Shown: in pieces, positions 47,912 through 58,371 of the stretch | How positions within the stretch are numbered: position 1 is the stretch's first letter | Layout: each line of letters begins with the position of its first letter | Origin: Siderastrea radians | Taxonomy: Eukaryota > Cnidaria > Anthozoa > Scleractinia > Rhizangiidae | Length of the DNA stretch: 64,000 bases | NCBI GenBank assembly: GCA_964017195.1 | Contig: OZ024895.1 | Location: 34,401,834 to 34,465,833 of the forward strand | Direction: 5' to 3' | The notes under the pieces: model-generated | Database searches by the model: none | What the model was told of the DNA's origin: nothing | The model's input: only the letters and a program-made list of their open reading frames with translations | Translations under genes and position numbers: made by a program

Positions 47912-48511
47912 CCCTTTACCGTCAGCGTTTTTCCCTTAGAAAAACGCATTTTTTACCGCTAAAGCGGTTTTTGAAGTGCTATGATGCCAAATGCCACTAA
48001 ACTTTGCTACAAAAGCGTTTTCTTACATTTTAGCTCAATTTTGAGCCAGCTTCTGTTGTAAATTGTACATTATTTTGCATTCACGCATGCGCATAAGCCA
48101 AATTTTTTTTTTTTTTTTTGCTGATTCATTTCTAATTCTTTCTCGCTTCTTTTGCTTTCCTCTTTCTCTCCCTTTCTTCTCTCCTTATCTTCTACCCTTT
48201 ATCACCTTTCTATCCACTGGAAAAGTTTTGGCCTCAGTCCTTCTAAAAGCCTGGAAATGGAACATTGATCAACTAGGTGACTTGGCCTATTTTACCCCCA
48301 ACTTTGCAGCCAAAATTGGACACGTTTTTCTGGTATAGCTCTGCCAGAATTTGGTCGATATTCAAAATGGACACACGTATGGATGGATCTGTCCTTGCTG
48401 TGCTAGCTGCTTATCAAAACAATCTGGTGACGTCAAAAATGATGACGTCACAAGTGGCTCAATGGTTCCCGACTTCAACGTCGGGAAAATACAATTCTTG
48501 ACGGAAAAGAG
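47912..48511. mobile_element. 600-bp nested TTAA-target DNA element
   Basis: Ends ccctttaccgtca and tgacggaaaagag are inverted. TTAA flanks both sides (47908-47911 and 48512-48515). The other foldback arm has the empty site (…tattaatgtttagcc, inverted near 49726-49740) with a single TTAA. This is consistent with a piggyBac-like non-autonomous element inserted after the arms formed. Confidence 0.88.
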
Positions 48512-49831
48512 TTAATGTTTAGCCTCGAATTGATCGTTTGTGGAGAATTAATTAAATAGAAAGAATACCTTACATTTTCCAAGACCACAAGTGAATGCAT
48601 GATTGAAAGAAAGAAAGAAAGAAAGAAAGACGACTGCTCGCAGTCTAATAAAATTCCGCCCGCCCTCCTACCCGTGAAGAATTGTTAGTCCCTTCTCAGA
48701 AAATGTATCAAAGGTAACATCCATGATTTCGATTTGCGAAATATTTGAATTCCTCTATCACCTGCGGTGTCTGCCTTGGTCATGGTTAATTATTCATTAG
48801 GCGTTTTAAAATAACAGATGAGATTGTGGATCGAACTAAAATGGGATGCTAATACAAACATCACAGTCTATATCACAAAAATGAGTAGAGTAAAATGACT
48901 GCAATCGTTTCCACTGTAAAGGTGAGATTTGAATGTTAATTTGAACATTTTACGAAATGTACAGTGTAATAACCAATGTAGTTACGTGCATTGTCGCGTA
49001 ATCCTACTTACCAATTGCAAGCAGCTACAAATCTCCAGGAAAATGATATTTCGCAAATGCAGTCCATTGTGTTGATGTATAGGCGTCAAATCTTCTCAGA
49101 GAATGTTTCTCTTAAAAAGGCTGATCGAGAACATACAACAGCGGCAGCAGCGGCGGTGATAAAAACATATGTGACGAGTAGTAAGAATGTGACGGCTCGT
49201 GCGAAAGAAAAAATTTGGTCAATTTCATAGCGTGGGAAATTCCACGGGGGTAGTTATACCGAGACTCAGAAGACTGTAAGTGCTTATCTCAAACTAGCCT
49301 GGTGCCGCCCAGGCGTTCCCTTCCGTATTCGCTGTTATAGCGCGAATATTTATTTCTGTCACAAATTTCTCTTAATCTAGTTTCGCAAAGATTTATCTTC
49401 GAGAAATTGAGAGACCGGCATTTGGCATGTTTGGCAAGGCTATATTTTCCCGATTTGAGAAAAAAATAGGTGGTCAGTGGCATTGTGTGTTTGTTTGTTT
49501 GTTTGTTTCGTTTGTAATTGAATATGGACCTTGTTTTATTTTTGTAGAAAAGTAAGCAGTAAGAACACACGGTTTCGTCGATTTCCTAATTTTTGTCGCA
49601 ATTTAATGATATTTTGAACAAATGTAGGAAATCATTCTTTCTTTCATGCATTCACTTGTGGTCTTGGAAAATGTAAGGTATTCTTTGTATTTATTTAATT
49701 CTCCACAAACGATCTATTCGAGGCTAAACATTAATAACTTGATAAAATGATGTAATGATGACGTCATGATGACGTCTGCTAACTATTTTGATGCATATCC
49801 ACTCCTATATTATTATTTCTCATTTTATCCC

Positions 49832-49879
<48 letters not shown>

Positions 49880-50264
49880 TTTCTCTTTCTTTCTTTTTTC
49901 GCCCTTCGGAAGTGGGGGTGGGAAGGGAGGTGGACAGAGCTTGCAGCCCGGGTAGAAAAGAGGGCGGGAAGTGTACGGGAGGCGGAAGCGCAAGAAGCGT
50001 TGCTTTAAGTGTGCGGAAAGTGAGAGAAAAGTGGCGGGAACCGAGATTAAAGGGTGCGGGTGGCGGGAGGTTTCTCCCCCCTCCCCCCTCCCCCCCCCTG
50101 TCTGTCCCCTAGGCCCCCTCCCCGTTCAGACATGGCGTAAATGTCGATTTCCGCTGCTAAGGTCTGAAGAAACGGTCCGTTTGCCGTTAAATAGTGATTA
50201 TTTGATAAAAATGATGTAATGCTGACGTCATCATGACGTCAACAAAATTTTTTGATGCATTCTC

Positions 50265-50362
50265 ACTCGTGGTCATTCGTGGTCACTCGTGGTCAACTCG
50301 TGGTCACTCGTGGTCACTCGTGGTCATTCGTGGTCACTCGTGGTCACTCGTGGTCACTCGTG
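50265..50362. repeat. 10-bp minisatellite GTCACTCGTG, right arm
   Basis: About ten units of actcgtggtc, the inverted counterpart of 47318-47430. Variant units occur, so unit number differs between arms. Confidence 0.88.
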
Positions 50363-50431
50363 TGTACTTTTAGACACGACCGTTTTTTTATGTACATGCA
50401 GATGCCTTAACAATGCGAAATCTCTCTCTTT

Positions 50432-52240
50432 TTTCTTTTTTTACCACCATTTTCACTACTACGCGACTTTTCTTTTCAAAACACCTTTGAACAGTTTGCA
50501 ATACGCTTCCGTCAATCATACCTTATATGGGAAGTGTCTGATGTTACCGCAGTTGAATTGAGCTCGTAGGAATAAAGATGACACCAAATTATCCCGTAAA
50601 TTTGCGCTGGCGAGTCATATATTGACTAGTAAGAGGCTTTAGAGTCTTTGTTGTTGCGAGAATACTTCACGTTTGGCAGACATTTGGAAAGAAAATTCGA
50701 CATTTCTTCAGAATTAAATACCCGCTCGGTGGATTACCCTATGCGGCGGATGGTAAGCTTGCGTTCAATTTCGTGAATAAGCTAAACCGAAGTGTGAAGT
50801 AATGATTCTTGCTTTTCTGACCCGAAAATAGCAAACGACATGTTGTTCGCCAGGAGTATAATCTGACAATATCCCGAAGTGTACTACGAGGACGAAATTT
50901 AGGAGCGGATAGAGTATGCAAAAAGAAAACGAATCGTGATCAGCGTGCCTTCGATCAACCCATTCGTGAAGAAAATGGGCTTGACAAGTGAAAGGTACAT
51001 ATGTCTTGTTGGATTATTTTTGCAAGAAACACTGCTAATTTTAATCACCTATCACTTGAGGAATGGAATGAAAAACAAAGCATAAGCGCTTATATATTAT
51101 TATTATAACGTTTATTGTTCTACGTTTCGAAAATGTAAACATGTAACGCTGTGACATGATAGCAAGGAAAATCGTTATTTATAAAAGCGGGAAAGGGGAA
51201 TCAAGGAAAATATTTAAGCATAGTTTCATGTTTTACTTCTTCGTTATAGCTCACTGTGATTACCAAAGAACGTGATAAGCGAAACAGGGCTATGCATTGT
51301 CGACTTTTCGTCGTATGTCATCGCTAAATTTCACCGAGAACAGTTGCTATTTATAGATGAATCAGAACTTCTCAAACTCATCTATAAATAAATTCAGCGA
51401 TGCTACGACAGTACATCGTTCTGTTTCCCTCATCACGCTCTTTGGCAATCGTATTGAGCTATAACGAAGAAGTAAACTTGAAAGTAAGCTTAAATATTTT
51501 CCTCGATTCTCCGTTCCCGCTTGTAGAAATAACGATTCCCCTTCCTATCATGTCACAGCGTTTAAATACATGTTTACATTCTCGAACGTTCAACAACAAA
51601 CGTTAAGAAACGCATCATAAGCTGATGCTTTGTTCTTCATTTCATTCCTCAAGTGATAGATGATTAGAATTAGCAGTGTTCATAACAAAAAACAAAAAAA
51701 GGCAACAAGACATACGTACCTTTTACTTGTCAAGCCCATTTTCTTCACGAATGGGTTGATCGAAGGCACGCTGATCATGATTCTATCCGCTCCTGAATTT
51801 TCGTCCTCGTCCACCAGATTATACTCCTGGCGAATAACATGTCGTTTGCTATTTTCAGGTCAGAAAAAGCAAGAATCATTACTTCACACTTCATTCACGA
51901 GATTGAACGCAAGCTTACCATCCGCCGCATAGAGTAATCCACCGAGCGGGTATTTAATTCTGAAGAAATGTCGAATTTTCTTTACAAATGTCTGCCAAAC
52001 GTGAAGTATTCTCGCAACATCAACGACTCTGAAGCCTGTTACTAGTCAATATATGACTCGCCAGCGCAAATTTACGGGATAATTTGGGGTCATCTTTATT
52101 CCTACGAGCTCAATTCAATTGCGGTAACATCAGACACTTCCCATATAAGGTATGATTGACGGAAGCGTATTGCAAAGTGCTCAAAGGTGTTTTGAAAAGA
52201 AAAGTCGCGTAGTAATGAAAATAGTGGTAATGAAAAGAAC
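50432..52240. repeat. 1.8-kb palindrome (second foldback)
   Basis: The left arm (about 50432-51360) and right arm (about 51378-52240) are inverted copies around a 17-bp centre (atcagaacttctcaaac). Shared landmarks: ctactacgcgacttttcttt, cgtaaatttgcgctggcgag, cccgctcggtgga, ctcgtcctcg-type blocks and tcatctataaata at the centre. Arms differ by scattered substitutions and short indels, so it is older than the RPS19 foldback. No protein frame. It follows the first foldback with only about 50 bp between. Confidence 0.85.
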
Positions 52241-53069
52241 CTCAAAAAACCATGCGATTAGTGTTACGGTCAGTTGACAGAAAAGAATGAAAAAGATTCT
52301 TCATTTTTTATCATCGCTTTCTTAAGCCCATATAAAAATAATTTCAGAATCTGCTTGAAATCCGGCTTTGCTTGTAGTCCGAAGGGGTATTTTAATACAT
52401 TTTTAAATATCATGAGACATTTTTAAAAGTGCCTACGATGTGAAATAGAAAATACGTTATTTTTGAAGTCTTTCTTCTTCCCTTTTTGTCGAAGTCCTGC
52501 AAAACAATAGCGTCCAATAGAGAAACATCTGCTTATGTTTTGCATCCAAATATAATGCCACTAAACTGACGAGCATTATCACTCCGAACTAGTGCTTCTA
52601 AATATGTGATCTGACAAACGATGATCAAAGCGAACATTTTAAACATTCCATATGATTCGTATGTGCCTTATAGACGGTTTCGAGCATAAGGTGATACTTA
52701 TGAGTAATACTCTTTCCTTTTTGCAAGAGAAATATGATTAGACATGTTCTTTTCAGGGAAACATTGTGGGCGTCACTAACAGAATGGGCAGGTGGCAAGT
52801 CTCGTCCGTGAGTATAACACATGAACAGTACGTAGGTTAGTTATCCAAAGTCGCCAATCAGAGTAAGCAAGCAACACAATAACCAGATTTGCTTTACAAC
52901 GACCACCGTAGATATCCCAAACGAGCTTCCGTTAAATATTTTCTTCGCCGGATAAAAGAAAAAAAAAAGTGTGGCCTTTGAATACACCGCAAAACAAGCT
53001 AACGACACCATTTTGCTGTCCCTGATCTCAGTCAAGAAAACATTGTTTCCAAGCGTTTAGATAAAAAAA
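52241..53069. other. 5' flank of the GPCR at 53105
   Basis: No gene seen. The GPCR frame is open without ATG from 53003, and 'tgctgtccctgatctcag' ending at 53031 could be a splice acceptor for an upstream exon. Confidence 0.4.
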
Positions 53070-53108
53070 ATGGTTTACTACTCGATCTCGGTTCTAACGA
53101 AAGAATGA
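53070..53108 (+). promoter_or_regulatory. Upstream ORF overlapping the GPCR start
   Basis: A 12-codon ORF (MVYYSISVLTKE) begins in good context (aaaaATGG). It ends in TGA at 53106-53108, overlapping the GPCR ATG (53105-53107) as ATGA. If transcribed together this arrangement favours termination-reinitiation and would limit receptor translation. It is moot if an unseen upstream exon provides the true start. Confidence 0.45.
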
Positions 53109-54484
53109 TTGTATTTGCTGTAATCTATGGCCTGTTCACGGTCATGGCCTTCATCGGAAATCTTTTGGTTTTAATCGTGGTAACTATTTATCGAAGTTTT
53201 CACTGCATGAGATATTTTCTGCTGGCCAGCTTGGCGCTTTCAGATTTCCTCGTTGCGACATTGATTACAAGCAATCGCATGATAGTGACAGGAATGGAGA
53301 AGTGGGTTTTTGGTACAACGTTGTGTCATGGATCAGCCTACATCATCCGAGTGCTACATCTCAGTACTGTGCTTCATCTGTGCGCTGTGTCTTACGAGCG
53401 ATACGACGCCATCGTTAGAAATCCTCTCAACTACAATGGCCGCATCACCACGAAAAAAGCCATTGTAAACGTAGCGCTGCTGTGGGTGATACCAGCCGTA
53501 ATCTCTTTCGGCCCTTTCTTTGGATGGGGAGGCTACGTTTATGACCAAAACATATTCGCATGCGGCCAGAGATGGGACAACCAAACAACGTTCCCATTTT
53601 TAGTGGCCTCATTTGTTTTGCCTTTTGGGGTGATCCTCATTCAAAGCTACAGAGTGCTCAAAGTTGTCCGTCGACTTCAACGCGGGGTTAAGATAATTCC
53701 TCTGCAGCTCGTCACAGAGGAGATGAGTCTGGAGTGCCAAACCCAAGCGAAGGGTAGCAGCAGTGTTGCTGATTGCAAACAAGGACACATACGGCAAGAG
53801 AAAGACGAACAGAGAAATAAAAACCTACAGGTCGAAATACAAAGTCTTACTTTACAAGACACCCTGACAATTAACAGTAGCGAAATGCAAGGACGACCAA
53901 ATATCGCTTACGAAGGAGAGCCAGATGAAATTGGCGAAACCAGTTGCAAGAAAAGGATCGTTTTAAAGAAAAGAAATGCAGCTTCGCCCAGATGTCTACC
54001 TAACAAACAATGCTGGGAGAACGATCCAAGAAGAATTAAAACGATGAGTGAGAAAAGTGGATGCAGCTCACAAGCGGAGCAATTGGGTAACGATACGATG
54101 ACACCACGCAACTGCACCACTCCAAAGCCACCTCCAGACGAAAAATCTGAAACCCTCGTACAGCAGCAACGAGATGACAGTTTTCCTAGTTATCCAAAAC
54201 ATCGAAGAATACCACTTGGAAAGACCCAGAAAAGACTTGCCAAGTTGCTTAAAGAGGGTAAGGCCGCCAGAGATGTCATGATCATAATTGCCGTTTTTCT
54301 GCTGTGCTACCTTCCTATGTGGATACTGGCTTGCTACCGTACATGGGGAGGAGAACCGTCTTCGGAGGCCATTCTATCAGCGCACTGTTTATACGCTACC
54401 ATAATGGTTTTGAATCCAGTTATTTACTCCATTCGAAAGAAGGAGTTTAGAAAAGCAGTGCGAAGTGTATTGAAATTGACGTAA
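53105..54484 (+). CDS. Class A rhodopsin-like GPCR with long ICL3
   Basis: Intact single-exon receptor, 459 aa, plasma membrane, G-protein signalling. Landmarks: N19 (1.50), D47 (2.50), C74 (3.25) paired with C153 in ECL2, ERY at 98-100, W127 (4.50), P173 (5.50), an intracellular loop 3 of about 200 residues (roughly 185-392), CYLP in TM6 instead of CWxP, and NPVIY in TM7. The layout resembles aminergic receptors, but residue 3.32 is Ile81, not Asp, so a classical amine ligand is doubtful; the ligand is unknown. The N-terminus starts almost directly in TM1 with no N-glycosylation site, so a missing 5' exon is possible. Large inverted repeats lie immediately upstream and a decayed relative downstream (55860-56080). 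Confidence 0.9.
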   Translation: MIVFAVIYGLFTVMAFIGNLLVLIVVTIYRSFHCMRYFLLASLALSDFLVATLITSNRMIVTGMEKWVFGTTLCHGSAYIIRVLHLSTVLHLCAVSYERYDAIVRNPLNYNGRITTKKAIVNVALLWVIPAVISFGPFFGWGGYVYDQNIFACGQRWDNQTTFPFLVASFVLPFGVILIQSYRVLKVVRRLQRGVKIIPLQLVTEEMSLECQTQAKGSSSVADCKQGHIRQEKDEQRNKNLQVEIQSLTLQDTLTINSSEMQGRPNIAYEGEPDEIGETSCKKRIVLKKRNAASPRCLPNKQCWENDPRRIKTMSEKSGCSSQAEQLGNDTMTPRNCTTPKPPPDEKSETLVQQQRDDSFPSYPKHRRIPLGKTQKRLAKLLKEGKAARDVMIIIAVFLLCYLPMWILACYRTWGGEPSSEAILSAHCLYATIMVLNPVIYSIRKKEFRKAVRSVLKLT

Positions 54485-54801
54485 GGTAATGGCGCAAAAT
54501 AAACCGGAGTATCTGCATGTGCTTAACAGGACCATAAAGTATTGGGACACGGCAAGTTGTCAAAGATTAGAACGTCCCCTTACTCTCCTATTTTCCACGG
54601 GCTCATTAATTAATGAGCCAAAGCTAAAATTGTTGAGAAATTATGAAATATTTATTCATTTTAAGTTTATCGAACTGGGTGAACCTAACTTTGTACCATG
54701 ATCAAAAATTGTGGCGTTGATTCTGATAACGGCAAGTTACTCAGTCGGACCACAGACGTACACTTTCCGTTTTCGGAAAGGGAAAATCGGAGCTCTGGCG
54801 T

Positions 54802-55023
54802 GCGTTTCTCGAAAGCCCCGAAACTTCTCGGGCCGATTTCGGGCACGATAATTCACACCGCATCTTGCAAACACAGAAGTTTCTACGCATGAAACTATCT
54901 TTTAAGTTAAATATTTCTTACCTCAGAGACATCTTAAAAATAACACCTTTGTAGAATGAGCGATGAATAATTTTACAAATGGCTCTTCGGGACCGAAAAC
55001 GTTTCGGGGCTTTCGAGAAACGC
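54802..55023. mobile_element. MITE of the 'TTTCTCGAAAGCCCCGAA' family, clean copy
   Basis: 222 bp with ends gcgtttctcgaaagccccga and tcggggctttcgagaaacgc. Interior landmarks (gccgatttcgggca, aattcacac, gaagtttc, aatgagcg, tacaaatggct) are shared with the copies at 1565-1765 and 9294-10109. Confidence 0.8.
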
Positions 55024-55294
55024 GCCGCTGGTTTCACAGAAACCGTGAGTGATCCGTCGTATGCGGAAATAAAAACGAACGTCAATCTTGTCAAGTTTCT
55101 CTTTTCCTTTAATTGCAAGCCATAAGGCTCGCTTGACAGTCACAAACTGATAAATTCAAAACTAAAGTGAATTTGAGAAAATATGTAAACAAAGGGGAAA
55201 ATTCATGTTTGCCACCTTGCTGTATTTAAGTAAAAGAGTGAAAGTTTGCCTTTTTAGCGGAGTTCCCACGATTAGCGATGTACCTAAAAGGGGG

Positions 55295-55426
55295 CAGACT
55301 CGCACCCAGTCGCTATTTATGAGTCTGGAGGAAAGGGAGAGAAGATTGGACCCCTTGCGCCTCAATAGAATCCAGTCTTCTCTCCCTTTCCCCCATACTC
55401 ATAATTAGCGACTGGGTACGAGTCTG
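55295..55426. mobile_element. 132-bp MITE with 10-bp TSD
   Basis: Inverted ends cagactcgcacccagtcgct and agcgactgggtacgagtctg, with gaaagggagagaaga / tcttctctccctttc inside. Perfect 10-bp flanking repeat taaaaggggg on both sides. Mutator-type size and duplication length. Confidence 0.85.
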
Positions 55427-55859
55427 TAAAAGGGGGATGATTCAGTGTAAATGTGAATAAAGCGCGTATATATATCGAGAGTGGCCAATCGGAGAGCACA
55501 GTGAACACGTTTACAACAGCAAATCCATCAATGAGCTTCCATTGAAGATTTCCTTTTAAATGTGTAAACAGGAAATTTGAATTCGCCCCAGAACACAATT
55601 CGTACCGAACACTTCAGTCGCTGTCATAGCAGAAAAAGGCTTCTTTTTCAAGCGTTTCATTTAGAAGAAAAATGATTTGTTACTTGGCAAGTTATAATGA
55701 CCTAATAATTTCAATTGCCGTGTTCTCTAGCTTGTTTACGTTGTTGCATGTGGAGGCAACGTTTGCGTTGCAAAATGTTCGCATGTGACACCTCAGCACC
55801 TCATCCACTTGCAGCTGCCTTCATTGTGGCAGCAATTGGAACAATTCTATTTTAAACTG

Positions 55860-56080
55860 CTTCAAAGGGCTTCAAAAAACTTTTCCATCGACATAATCGC
55901 GGAGTTAAGATAATTTCTCCTCCGCTTGTGCCAGAGGACAAGACTCGAGAAAACCAAACTCAAGAGCTGTGTACCAGAAAATAATGCAGATCGCAATTAA
56001 GGACACATACACCTAGAGGACTGAATCGGGAAAGAAATTATGAATCAAACCCAACAGGCCCAATTAGAGAAAGTACCTTA
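55860..56080 (+). pseudogene. Decayed GPCR fragment (TM5 end / ICL3)
   Basis: Collinear with 53655-53830 of the intact receptor. Shared are gcttcaaa..., tcgac...aa.cgcgg.gttaagataatt, cc.ctcgt/cttgtgccagagga, and aaggacacatac. Frame breaks and in-frame stops (for example ...agaaaataatgcag) show it is dead. It is a remnant of a tandem copy of the receptor at 53105-54484; its TM regions are not recognisable except possibly a weak TM5 remnant at 55800-55860. Confidence 0.65.
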
Positions 56081-56302
56081 ATAACCCCCCCCCCCCCACC
56101 CACCCTTTCAAAGCAAGAATAGGCGGCTGCTGTTGCAGGCTATTTGCTCACAAGATACAGTGAGAATTATCGTGCCCAAAATCGACCGGTAAAGTTTCGG
56201 GGCTTTTGGGAAACCCACGCCTGGGCGGGTTGCTAGTCCATCGCAGCAATGTTTAAAATAATCCAGTTTCCAGTTCACAAAGAACGCTAAAAAAGGACAA
56301 GA

Positions 56303-56432
56303 GACGCATTTTCTACAGGGTATAGTCTCAATCTGAAGTGAACAACTCTGTGTATTGTTTGATTTTAGAATTCCTGCTGGTATTTGTGCATATTTTACTT
56401 CGGATTGAGACTAACCCTGTAAAAATGCGTCT
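56303..56432. mobile_element. Hairpin MITE, about 130 bp
   Basis: Inverted ends gacgcattttctacagggta and aaccctgtaaaaatgcgtc, with agtctcaatctgaagt / acttcggattgagact inside. Confidence 0.75.
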
Positions 56433-56671
56433 TGAGTATTTTTACTCAGGATCAGTTGGTGAAGTCGAAACTGGACTTGTTATTATATTGTAATGCGTTC
56501 GTGATCACATTTCCATGAACCCAGCGCTACCAATGCATATTTTGTTATTGTTATTTGCTCAGGTCAAGAGAACTCTCTTGCTCAGTCCGATTCCTGTGAT
56601 CAAGAGTAATTCTCTGGTACTTTTAGTTTCTGTTCATGGCTTTTTAGAACAATGGAACACCTGGAAAACCT

Positions 56672-56718
56672 CACGTTGATTCATCACCTTTGGCTACAGT
56701 GTTACTTCTTCCGGAGCT
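56672..56718. repeat. 47-bp sequence repeated inverted at 57243-57289
   Basis: A perfect 47-nt inverted match to the 3' margin of the LINE fragment (starts cacgttgattcatcaccttt, ends cttccggagct). The LINE coding homology stops exactly where this segment begins (57289/57290), so it marks a rearrangement or insertion border. Confidence 0.8.
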
Positions 56719-56755
56719 GAGAATTTTCAACTAAACTGAGACGCTACTCTTAGCC

Positions 56756-57130
56756 CGGAGGCCCTCAATACTCCCTTATATGACATTAAGGGGGACGTGG
56801 GCGCGATAGGGTATGGTTTTCAGAGGGCTTTGTCTTCAACGGGCTATCGATTTCATCGATTTTTGTCTTAAACAGGGTATTATTACACGACCTTATGTAT
56901 TTGTTACTTTACAGAAATCTCATCACAAGCCGAATTTTAAACAGTTCGCCGATTTACAGCATATTGAAATAAGAAACAGTCTCTGACTAGTCCGTTGTAG
57001 CTGTAAAGAGGGTATGAATGTTGGGTGAAATGACTTAGACGCTGGGTACGAAAAATCTGAAATTTGTCTTACTAGTAAACAGGCGCTAGCAAAATCAGAC
57101 ATTTTTATCTTAAAAAGGGTCAGTAAAGTA
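56756..57130. repeat. Relic repeat with 'cttaaacagggta' motifs
   Basis: Shares gggtatggttttcag, gtcttaaacagggta and agggggacgtg-type ends with the element at 63148-63581. It is a decayed copy of the same dispersed family. Confidence 0.55.
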
Positions 57131-57229
57131 ATGGTTTAAGAGATTCCAACGTTCTGACCTGGACTGGTGTGCGCTGCACTGTACCAAGTCATCTTAGAAT
57201 TCGAAGCCGCGAAGTTAATAGAGATCATG

Positions 57230-58371
57230 TCAGATCACTGCAAGCTCCGGAAGAAGTAACACTGTAGCCAAAGGTGATGAATCAACGTGTACTTTGTCCT
57301 CGTACAGTGCTTCAAGATCCTGCTTGCATTTTTCTAGTGCCAAGCGCGTATTATTACAAGGATTTGTTTGAAACATTCGGGATGCCTCCTGATAACGTTT
57401 ATTCAATTCCTCCTCTTGTTTACGTCGAATAGTAGCTATTTGTTTCGAGAGTATGATGGAGTTTGACCTTATATTAAACTTGACCCAATCCCACAAAAGT
57501 CTGGGATCATGTATATCTTAACCTGCATCCAGCCAGGTCGGTAAATTGTTTGTTATCATATGTTTATAATTTTCATTTGCCAATAAAGAAGTGTTTAGTT
57601 TCCAGAAACCAGCTCCTCTTCCACTTGATTCGATTTCTTCAAGTTCTAGAAATATAGCGGAAAGGTCTGTTTTGATCGAAGGTATGATATCGACCTTAGT
57701 TACCAAATCGCGTAATTTATCAGATATTAGCCAGTAATCTAGTCGGCAAAATACAAAAGGTGAACAACGCCCCCAGGTAAAGCTTTGCAATGTTGGGTTT
57801 TTTAGGCGCCAAATGTCGTGTAAACAATTCATCTATGGAGTTGATTATGTATTTTCGAGGAATCGGTAGACCGCCTTTTTTGTCAAGTGTGATGTCGAGA
57901 GGACAATTATAATCACCACCAATAATAATGCTTTCTTCATTACCAAATTCATCGTTTCTTAACAATTTTGATAAATTACGATAAAATTTAACAGCTTCGG
58001 CATCTTTGTTTGGACCATATATATTTGCAATTGTGTATATCTCATTGTTAATAGCAGCTTTTATAACAAAAAAACCTGCCATCCGAACTTATTTCACTCA
58101 GTTGAATAGTAATGTTCAAACCATTCCTTATGAGAACTGCAACACCTCTTGCATTTGTACTCCCGTGTGAAAATAAAACAGAAGCGCCCCACTCTTTTCG
58201 CCACTGATCTTGTCGTTCTGCTGTGGAATGAGTCTCCTGTAAAAATATTAAATCGGGTTTTTGCTTCCTACACCAGGAAAAAATTGCTCTGCGCTTGTGA
58301 AAGTTGCTAAGGCCTCTAACATTCAAGGAAAGCAATTTGATGCTTTCAGGCTTAGCTTTCGAGTTATGCAT
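57230..58371 (-). pseudogene. L1/Tx1-like LINE ORF2 fragment (endonuclease)
   Basis: N-terminal part of a non-LTR retrotransposon ORF2: an APE-type endonuclease that nicks target DNA. Recognisable blocks: LSLNVRGLSNFHKRRA, DLIFLQETHST, NIYGPN, IIGGDYNCPLD, SFTWGRCSPFVFCRLDYWL, then WDWVKFNIRSNS and a Lys/Glu-rich region before the reverse transcriptase, which is absent. It is broken by a frameshift in an A/T run at 58068-58074, another near 57830, and a TAA after TWLDAG (about 57518). The usual SDH/TDH catalytic His block reads KTDLS, so the His is lost. The 3' side ends abruptly at 57290, joined to the 47-bp repeat. It is dead. Confidence 0.85.

Larger units (their letters stand above)
47292..50381. 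mobile_element. 3.1-kb foldback element with CRE-rich arms
   Basis: Ends ggtcgtgtctaaaagtacac and gtgtacttttagacacgacc are inverted. The left arm (47292-47911 plus 48512-48625) matches the right arm (49626-50381) throughout: the CACGAGTGAC minisatellite, a TGACGTCA-rich stretch, the G/C-rich block, a GAAA/CTTT tract and an inner part (gtttagcctcgaat, ccacaagtgaatgcatg). The loop is about 1 kb (48626-49625). The left arm alone carries the TTAA insertion at 47912-48511. No transposase and no clear target duplication were found. Confidence 0.85.

Noticed and set aside
57720..58371. Active LINE endonuclease gene
   Set aside because: Two frameshifts, a stop, loss of the catalytic His and absence of reverse transcriptase show it is a relic.
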